Assembly (NCBI GenBank): GCA_017618075.1
Contig: JAFZUY010000035.1
Location: forward strand, 1-47,281
DNA: 47,281 bases
DNA from: Lachnospiraceae bacterium
GTDB taxonomy: Bacteria > Bacillota > Clostridia > Lachnospirales > Lachnospiraceae
Direction of reading: 5' to 3'
Shown here one piece after another: positions 42,128-47,281 of this stretch. Below the pieces are notes generated by a model. That model had not been told where the DNA came from. It was given only the letters and a program-made list of their open reading frames with translations, and searched no databases. The translations under genes were made by a program, and so were the position numbers. The first letter of the stretch is position 1. Each line of letters starts with the position of its first letter.

Positions 42128-43324
42128 ATGAAGACACTTTACCTTGAATGTTCAATGGGTGCTGCAGGAGATATGCTCTCGGCTGCTTTATATGAATTAC
42201 TGGATGACAAAGAAGCTTTTATTAACAAAATAAATAATTCAGGCATACCCAAAGTGACGGTTAATGCCGAGCCCATGACCAAGTGCGGTATACTTGGAAC
42301 TCATATGAACGTCCTTGTAGACGGTGTGAGCGAGGGAGAGGAGCACGAACACCATCACGACCACGAACATGAGCATAATCATGAGCACCATCATTCAAGT
42401 TTAAAAGATATAGAAGATATTATTGACGCTCTGAATATACCTGAGAACGTTAAAACCGACGCAAAGAACGTTTATGCCATGATTGCAGAGGCTGAAAGCA
42501 ATGCGCACGGCAAGCCTGTATCGGAGATTCATTTCCACGAGGTCGGAACCATGGATGCAATCGCTGACATTACAATGGTCTGCATGCTGATGAATGAGTT
42601 AAAGGCTGATAAAATCGTTGCTTCTGAAATTCATGTAGGAAGCGGCCATGTTCACTGCGCACACGGAATTCTTCCCGTACCTGCACCCGCGACGGCGTAT
42701 ATTTTACGAGGTGTTCCTTTCACTGCAGGCCATATCAAAGGTGAACTATGTACGCCCACAGGTGCTGCACTCATTAAATACTTCGCAGCATCATTCGGCG
42801 AAATGCCTGTAATGACAGTAGATAAGATTGGTTACGGAATGGGTAAGAAAGATTTCGAGCAGGCTAATTGTGTTCGGGCATTCCTTGGAAGCACGAACGA
42901 AAAGGCATCGCAGATAACAGAACTTTCCTGCAATATCGACGATATGACAGGCGAGAAAATTTCATTTGCGATGGAAAAACTCTTTGAAGCAGGCGCTCTG
43001 GAAGTTTATACCATTCCCGTAGGAATGAAAAAATCGCGCCCGGGAATACTTCTTTCCGTAATGTGCAACGAAGCTAAAAAAGACGAAATGGTTTCACTTA
43101 TTTTCAAACACACAACCACGCTCGGCATAAGGGAAAATGTCAGCAAAAGATACACTCTTAAAAGAGAAATCATAAAAAAAGAAACACCTTTCGGAGAAAT
43201 CAGAATTAAAAAATCCGAAGGTTTCGGAGTTGTGAGAGAAAAGTACGAATACGAAGATCTCGCGCGCATTGCAAACGAGAAAAATATTTCAATCGATGAG
43301 ATTTTAAAGGAATTGGATAAATAA
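42128..43324 (+). CDS. larC: LarC, nickel insertase for the pincer cofactor (single frame)
   Basis: 398 residues. N-terminal LYLECSMGAAGDM and a His-rich metal-binding stretch (alternating His/Glu, about residues 76-93) are followed by HFHEVGTMDAIADI, GSGHVHCAHGILPVP, CTPTGAALIKYF and the C-terminal DDMTGE and PVGMKKSRPG blocks. LarC inserts nickel into the pincer nucleotide with CTP. In some lactobacilli larC needs a programmed frameshift; here both halves are in one frame. ATG at 42128 follows AAAGGA; GTG at 42113 overlaps it. Confidence 0.9.
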   Translation: MKTLYLECSMGAAGDMLSAALYELLDDKEAFINKINNSGIPKVTVNAEPMTKCGILGTHMNVLVDGVSEGEEHEHHHDHEHEHNHEHHHSSLKDIEDIIDALNIPENVKTDAKNVYAMIAEAESNAHGKPVSEIHFHEVGTMDAIADITMVCMLMNELKADKIVASEIHVGSGHVHCAHGILPVPAPATAYILRGVPFTAGHIKGELCTPTGAALIKYFAASFGEMPVMTVDKIGYGMGKKDFEQANCVRAFLGSTNEKASQITELSCNIDDMTGEKISFAMEKLFEAGALEVYTIPVGMKKSRPGILLSVMCNEAKKDEMVSLIFKHTTTLGIRENVSKRYTLKREIIKKETPFGEIRIKKSEGFGVVREKYEYEDLARIANEKNISIDEILKELDK

Positions 43325-43349
43325 TTTTTTATAGTTAATTTGGAAAAAG

Positions 43350-44339
43350 ATGGAAAGAATAACAAACGAAGAAATAAAAGATATTATTCCTGCCGAATTT
43401 CATGAAGATATCTTCGGTGTTGAGATAACGGAATATTCCGTACCCGTAAAAGCACCGAGCGCACTTAAGAAAGAACGCACAATATGGCAATGGAAAAAGG
43501 ATTGTAAGGTTCATTATCCCAAACAGACAATTGTAACTTTTGTCTCATTCTGCCTTGTTTTTACTGCTACATTAATCATTTCGGCTTTTCTGATGCTGCA
43601 ATTCAATCCGAGAAGTGTAATAAGCGTAACCTGTTATATTATTTGCGTTATATCATTGATTGCGCTGGCAGTTACCGCAGGATGTTTTAAAGGCCATAAT
43701 ACCTGGCAGTACGCGTTTATTCGGGATGAAAATGGCGATGTTTATTATGTTGATTATACGGACGAGAAATTGGCCAACGCCCTTCACTTTTATGAGCTGA
43801 TACCATCAGATTACAAACACGATTTAAGAGTTACGCATTCTGATGTCATGAGAGTAGCTGTATTAACATATTATTTTGTGTTCTTCCCCCAAAAATGCAA
43901 AAAATGCCTGAATGCAATTCGCGACAACAAGGTTGACGAAAGAGTCGCTGATGCATGCCAAAAGTACGGTTATAAAATAACTTCTGTTCCTGAGATAAAA
44001 AAGAAAAGTTATTATACATTCATAAGGTTTAATATCATAAAAGACGGAAAAGAGGCTGAAGTAGAAAATCTTTTCGACAACTGTTATGAAGGGTATGACG
44101 AAATGGTTGAATACCTTGATAATCATTTCGAACATGATGATTCTTTTATGAGGGAAAAGAAGGCTGATAAAATACGCAATCTTCTTTTTGCAGGAATTGG
44201 AGTTATTCTTTTATCGATTGTTTTGTTTGCGATTAATACTATGATTGACGTTCTGATAATCAATATTATAGCGGCATTCGGAGTGCTTTTGGGAATCGGA
44301 CTTATAGCAGCGTTTTTCAGTGAAAAAAGTAAACGGTAA
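43350..44339 (+). CDS. membrane protein of unknown function
   Basis: 329 residues. Two N-terminal membrane segments (about 64-86 and 90-110) are followed by a soluble alpha/beta region, then two C-terminal membrane segments (about 272-292 and 298-318) and a basic tail. The soluble part contains VYYVDYTDEKLANAL and FDNCYEGYDEMVEYL. No family is recognised. The start 25 bp after larC suggests co-transcription, but no link to nickel is seen. Confidence 0.65.
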   Translation: MERITNEEIKDIIPAEFHEDIFGVEITEYSVPVKAPSALKKERTIWQWKKDCKVHYPKQTIVTFVSFCLVFTATLIISAFLMLQFNPRSVISVTCYIICVISLIALAVTAGCFKGHNTWQYAFIRDENGDVYYVDYTDEKLANALHFYELIPSDYKHDLRVTHSDVMRVAVLTYYFVFFPQKCKKCLNAIRDNKVDERVADACQKYGYKITSVPEIKKKSYYTFIRFNIIKDGKEAEVENLFDNCYEGYDEMVEYLDNHFEHDDSFMREKKADKIRNLLFAGIGVILLSIVLFAINTMIDVLIINIIAAFGVLLGIGLIAAFFSEKSKR

Positions 44340-44347
44340 TCATAAAA

Positions 44348-44386
44348 GAAACGGAAGAATACGGCGGATGCCATGAGTTCAATTAA
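44348..44386 (+). pseudogene. 3' remnant of an LXG-partner-type lipoprotein gene
   Basis: The frame ending TAA at 44384-44386 reads ETEEYGGCHEFN. The T7SS lipoprotein encoded at 27538-28710 ends GTEEFGGCHEFY. At DNA level 44354-44379 matches 28678-28703 in 25 of 26 bases. It is too short to be a gene; it looks like the tail of a deleted paralogue. Confidence 0.6.
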
Positions 44387-44440
44387 ATTTTGATTTTCTT
44401 CACTAATGATGCTTTATTTTGATGGGAGAAGGATATATAA

Positions 44441-44857
44441 ATGAATTCAAAAAATACGGTTATGGGAATACTTTTTATCATTGTTGGTCTGGCATTTGCA
44501 GGCCTCGGTATTTGGGTTCAGTTTATCAGAAACTCAGGATATGTTCCTATTGAGGCTGAAATAACTAAGATTGAGAAAATATCGAATTCTACAAATAATT
44601 GGAGCAAGCACAGAACAAGTGCGAACTATGTTGCATATGTACAATATGAAGTCGATGGCAAAACATATGTCGGCCAGAGTGATATATGGGAGTCCGGCAT
44701 GAGTACAGGTCAGACAGTTACAATCTTTTACAATCCCGATAATCCTGCTGAGATGGGTGGAGATGCGAAATGGCTCGGTTGGTTTATAATTGGCATCGGT
44801 GGGATAGCAGTACTCGCCGGGGGTGCTATGATGATTCCAAGCAAGACACATTATTAA
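44441..44857 (+). CDS. DUF3592 membrane protein
   Basis: 138 residues: N-terminal membrane segment (VMGILFIIVGLAFAGLGIWV), an external beta domain with YVQYEVDGKTYVG and VTIFYNPDNPAE, and a second membrane segment (WFIIGIGGIAVLAGGAMMI). The FYNPDNP motif and layout are those of DUF3592. Function is unknown. GGGAGAAGG precedes the ATG. It is convergent with the LysR gene. Confidence 0.8.
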   Translation: MNSKNTVMGILFIIVGLAFAGLGIWVQFIRNSGYVPIEAEITKIEKISNSTNNWSKHRTSANYVAYVQYEVDGKTYVGQSDIWESGMSTGQTVTIFYNPDNPAEMGGDAKWLGWFIIGIGGIAVLAGGAMMIPSKTHY

Positions 44858-44908
44858 GAAACATTAACTTTTATATAAGATAAGAAAAATAAATTTTAAT
44901 TTTATGTA

Positions 44909-45805
44909 CTAAGACAAATCGGAGGTCTTGTCTGAAAATGACTCCTGCAACTGTTCAAGAAATCTTTCGGCAATCGGTGTGAAAGTCTGATAACGGTTCC
45001 AGGCAATATAAAGTTTCGTTTCCGCTGTTGGTGTGAGCGGACGAAACACAAGACCACTGCCTTCAGAAGTATCGATAAGGTGGTTAAATGTCAGCAGATA
45101 TCCGAGACCTTCTTTTGCAAAGATGGAACCGTTATAGGAAAGACGGAAGGATCCCTCCAGCTTCATTTCAGGAAATGATGCTCCGGCCCACTCTTTGATC
45201 TCATTATTCCATGCCTGTTCGGAACAGAAGAGAGACAGTCCGACCAGATCTTTTGCACGGATTGTCTTCTTCTTTGCGAGAGGATCATCTTCAGGTATCA
45301 CAAGCCCCCACTTATCACTTTCAGGGAATTCAATATATTCATATTTACGACTGTCAGGATATTCAGCCAGAACAAGAAAATCCAGCAGTCCTTTGTCGAG
45401 TTTGTCTGCAATCTGTTCTGTATCGCCGCTTGTGATGTGGTAATGAAGGTTCGGATAGCGTGTCTTGAATTCTTTTATAACTCTCGCAAGATATTTAATC
45501 TGATAGGATTCCGCAAGACCGAGGTATAGTTCGCCTCCGGTGATGTCATCAAGGGATACGAATTCCTGCTCGATCTTATCAGCCATGCTGATCAGGTCTT
45601 CTGCACGGTTCCGAAGAAGGATGCCTTCATCCGTCAGACGGATGCTGAAACTGTGACGGGTAAAGAGCTTCTTTCCCAGTTCATCCTCAAGGGCTTTCAA
45701 TTGCTTTGAAAGCGTGGGCTGTGTGACATGCAGAAGTTCCGCAGCACGTGTCATATTTTCTTCCCTTGCAACGGCAAGGAAGTATCTAAGGGTTCTTATT
45801 TCCAT
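44909..45805 (-). CDS. LysR-family transcriptional regulator
   Basis: 298 residues. The N-terminal winged helix-turn-helix (LRYFLAVAREENMTRAAELL, then TQPTLSKQLKALEDELG) is classic LysR, followed by a substrate-binding domain that senses a small effector. On the minus strand AAAGGA lies 8 bp before the ATG at 45805; the ATG at 45814 abuts that site. It is divergent from the small protein and hydrolase genes and probably controls them. DNA is visibly richer in GC than the T7SS region. Confidence 0.9.
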   Translation of the reverse strand: MEIRTLRYFLAVAREENMTRAAELLHVTQPTLSKQLKALEDELGKKLFTRHSFSIRLTDEGILLRNRAEDLISMADKIEQEFVSLDDITGGELYLGLAESYQIKYLARVIKEFKTRYPNLHYHITSGDTEQIADKLDKGLLDFLVLAEYPDSRKYEYIEFPESDKWGLVIPEDDPLAKKKTIRAKDLVGLSLFCSEQAWNNEIKEWAGASFPEMKLEGSFRLSYNGSIFAKEGLGYLLTFNHLIDTSEGSGLVFRPLTPTAETKLYIAWNRYQTFTPIAERFLEQLQESFSDKTSDLS

Positions 45806-45824
45806 GAGGATCATCCTTTCATAC

Positions 45825-45861
45825 TATCGTTGATATTCCAAAAAGGCATATCACGATATTC
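45825..45861. promoter_or_regulatory. candidate LysR operator
   Basis: Two related palindromic elements occur in the divergent gap: TATCGTTGATA (45825-45835) and ATATCACGATAT (45848-45859). GATATTC is also directly repeated 23 bp apart (45832 and 45855). This spacing of about two helical turns fits LysR tetramer binding. Confidence 0.45.
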
Positions 45862-45945
45862 ATTATAACCATTAGCGAGGATTCGTTCAAGCGTTTATGA
45901 TAGGAACTGTAAAGAAAAGAATCTATGCAGGATGCGAGGAATACC

Positions 45946-46176
45946 ATGGATCTGAAACGATTGAAGCAAAACCTGTCCGATGCGGGTTGCTGCAAAAAAA
46001 CAACTGAGGACGTCATAAGGATGTGTGAATCCGGAAACATGGCAGGTGCCCTGCAAATGATGAGGAAAGACCGGTGCAGGCTGATGGATGAGCTGCACGA
46101 GAGCGGAAGGAAGGTCGATTGCCTGGATTTTCTGATCCGTACCACGAAAAAGGAAATGAAGCAGGCAGACCGATAG
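45946..46176 (+). CDS. small conserved-looking protein
   Basis: 76 residues, helical, with GCCKKTTEDVIRMCESGN followed by ALQMMRKDRCRLMDELH. Several cysteines; no signal peptide or membrane segment. The ATG at 45946 follows GAGGAA. No established function; from memory similar small proteins accompany LysR and hydrolase genes in Clostridia. It ends 17 bp before the hydrolase start. Confidence 0.65.
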   Translation: MDLKRLKQNLSDAGCCKKTTEDVIRMCESGNMAGALQMMRKDRCRLMDELHESGRKVDCLDFLIRTTKKEMKQADR

Positions 46177-46193
46177 AATTGGAGGTAATCACG

Positions 46194-47195
46194 ATGATAA
46201 AGAAAGATGAACTGAATCTTACACAGGAATGGGATAAGACTTTCCCAAAGAGCGATAAGGCAGATCACAGCAAGGTGACTTTTGTGAATCGTTACGGAAT
46301 CACGCTGGCAGCTGACATGTATGTTCCCAAGAATGCCGAAGGAAAACTTCCTGCAATAGCCGTAAGCGGACCTTTTGGAGCAGTAAAGGAACAGAGTTCC
46401 GGCCTGTACGCACAGACTATGGCTGAGAGGGGATTCCTGACGATAGCTTTTGATCCTTCCTTTACGGGTGAGAGCGGAGGATATCCGAGATATATGGCTT
46501 CACCTGATATCAATACGGAGGATTTTATGGCGGCGGTAGATTTTCTCTCCCTGAATGAAAAGGTGGATTCGAACAGGATCGGCATTCTGGGAATCTGCGG
46601 ATGGGGTGGAATGGCGATCAATACCGCGGCACTTGATACCAGGATCAAGGCTACCGTAGCATCTACCATGTATGACATGACTAGAGTAGGGGCAAAGGGC
46701 TACTTTGATTCTGAAGACAGTGAAGAAGCCCGTTATAAACAGAGAGCAGCCATTTGCGCACAGAGACTTGAAGACTTAAAAGCCGGTGAATACAAGCGTG
46801 CAGGCGGCGTTGTGGATTCTCTTCCTGAAGATGCTCCGTTTTTTGTGAAGGATTACTATGACTATTACAAGACAGACCGCGGATATCACGCAAGAAGCCT
46901 TAATTCCAATGATGGCTGGAATGTGATCGGATGCGAGTCATTCATAAATCAGCCAATCCTTAAATACAGTAACGAGATCAGAAGTGCAGTGTTGCTGATA
47001 CATGGAGAGAAGGCGCATTCCTGCTATTTTTCAAAGGATGCATATTCTGATATGGTGAAGGACAGTAAGTATTCGGACAACAAGGAACTTCTTATCATTC
47101 CTGACGCAGTACATACAGATCTTTATGATGGCGGCGATAAAGACTATATTCCTTTTGACAAGCTCCAGAGTTTTTATGAGCAGTATCTGCAGTAA
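46194..47195 (+). CDS. alpha/beta hydrolase with Cys nucleophile motif
   Basis: 333 residues. The nucleophile elbow is GICGWGG, with Cys135 where most alpha/beta hydrolases have Ser, as in dienelactone-hydrolase relatives. The preceding FDPSFTGESGG and late LLIHGEKAHSC and DAVHTDLYD give the expected acid and His. TTGGAGG sets the start at 46194; the open frame from 46119 overlaps the small protein gene. It is likely an ester or lactone hydrolase; the substrate is unknown. Confidence 0.82.
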   Translation: MIKKDELNLTQEWDKTFPKSDKADHSKVTFVNRYGITLAADMYVPKNAEGKLPAIAVSGPFGAVKEQSSGLYAQTMAERGFLTIAFDPSFTGESGGYPRYMASPDINTEDFMAAVDFLSLNEKVDSNRIGILGICGWGGMAINTAALDTRIKATVASTMYDMTRVGAKGYFDSEDSEEARYKQRAAICAQRLEDLKAGEYKRAGGVVDSLPEDAPFFVKDYYDYYKTDRGYHARSLNSNDGWNVIGCESFINQPILKYSNEIRSAVLLIHGEKAHSCYFSKDAYSDMVKDSKYSDNKELLIIPDAVHTDLYDGGDKDYIPFDKLQSFYEQYLQ

Positions 47196-47206
47196 GGGAG
47201 GTCATT

Positions 47207-47281
47207 ATGAGTAAGGTGATTGTTATTTCAACCAGCCTGCGGGCAAAGAGCAATTCGGATATCTTGACGGAGCAGCTGATC
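47207..47281 (+). CDS. flavodoxin/NADPH-dependent FMN reductase-like protein (3' end cut)
   Basis: The first 25 codons, KVIVISTSLRAKSNSDIL, show the start of a flavodoxin-like fold with an S-x-R-x-x-SNS phosphate loop for FMN. GGGAGG precedes the ATG, 11 bp after the hydrolase stop. The gene continues beyond the window. It completes a LysR / small protein / hydrolase / flavoprotein module. Confidence 0.7.
   Translation, partial: MSKVIVISTSLRAKSNSDILTEQLI

Noticed and set aside
42350-42400. Repetitive CAT/GAG-rich stretch as a DNA repeat element
   Set aside because: It encodes the His-rich metal-binding loop typical of LarC.
44912-44933. AGACAA/TTGTCT hairpin as a terminator of the LysR gene
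   Set aside because: It lies within the 3' coding part and has no T-run on the minus strand.

Overview
The window looks like a chromosomal segment of a low-to-mid GC Gram-positive Clostridia, most likely a Lachnospiraceae relative (Butyrivibrio/Eubacterium-like). The clues are strong AGGAGG-type ribosome binding sites, tightly packed operons, lipoproteins with Gram-positive lipoboxes, a Firmicutes-type EssC/YukD secretion locus, an AKR-ferredoxin fusion and larBC. No tRNA, rRNA, CRISPR array, transposase or integrase was seen.

Layout. Positions 1-5066 hold a patchwork of small unrelated enzymes on the + strand: HIT protein (cut by the window edge), a fragment of a TIGR04076-like protein, an aminoglycoside-type nucleotidyltransferase, nitroreductase, HAD hydrolase, a lone CbiL/CobI methyltransferase, an ASCH-pyrophosphatase-like fusion, a GNAT acetyltransferase and a SAM methyltransferase. 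Positions 5380-10629 carry a large hybrid sensor kinase, prolyl-tRNA synthetase (ending in a clear terminator) and a Nudix hydrolase. Positions 10678-15777 hold four tandem paralogous lipoproteins that look like transglutaminase-fold proteins without the catalytic Cys and His.

The most interesting part is 15962-36073, an unusual type VII secretion (T7SSb-like) locus. In order it encodes a PP2C phosphatase, a membrane Ser/Thr kinase, a small membrane protein carrying repeated Thr-Thr-x-Leu motifs, a 1764-residue Ig-like surface protein, an effector cassette (coiled-coil protein, Lap1-like protein, LXG protein with a C39-like cysteine peptidase tail, overlapping lipoprotein), two WXG100-fold proteins without the Trp, EssC, a membrane protein with a degenerate trypsin-like ectodomain and a cytoplasmic FHA domain, and a YukD/EsaB ubiquitin-like protein. 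EssB, EssA and EsaA are not recognisable. I infer a phospho-regulated T7SS variant in which the transmembrane kinase may stand in for the pseudokinase EssB, with TTxL phosphosites read by FHA domains.

Converging on this locus and sharing its terminator is a minus-strand gene for a TIR-transmembrane-beta-propeller protein (36105-39101). Downstream follow an aldo/keto reductase with ferredoxin-like clusters, two small membrane proteins, larB and larC (nickel-pincer cofactor synthesis), an unidentified membrane protein, and a short 3' remnant nearly identical to the end of the T7SS lipoprotein gene. A DUF3592 protein comes next. Last is a visibly more GC-rich module: a divergent LysR regulator, a small protein, a Cys-nucleophile alpha/beta hydrolase, and the start of a flavodoxin-like/FMN reductase gene cut by the window end.
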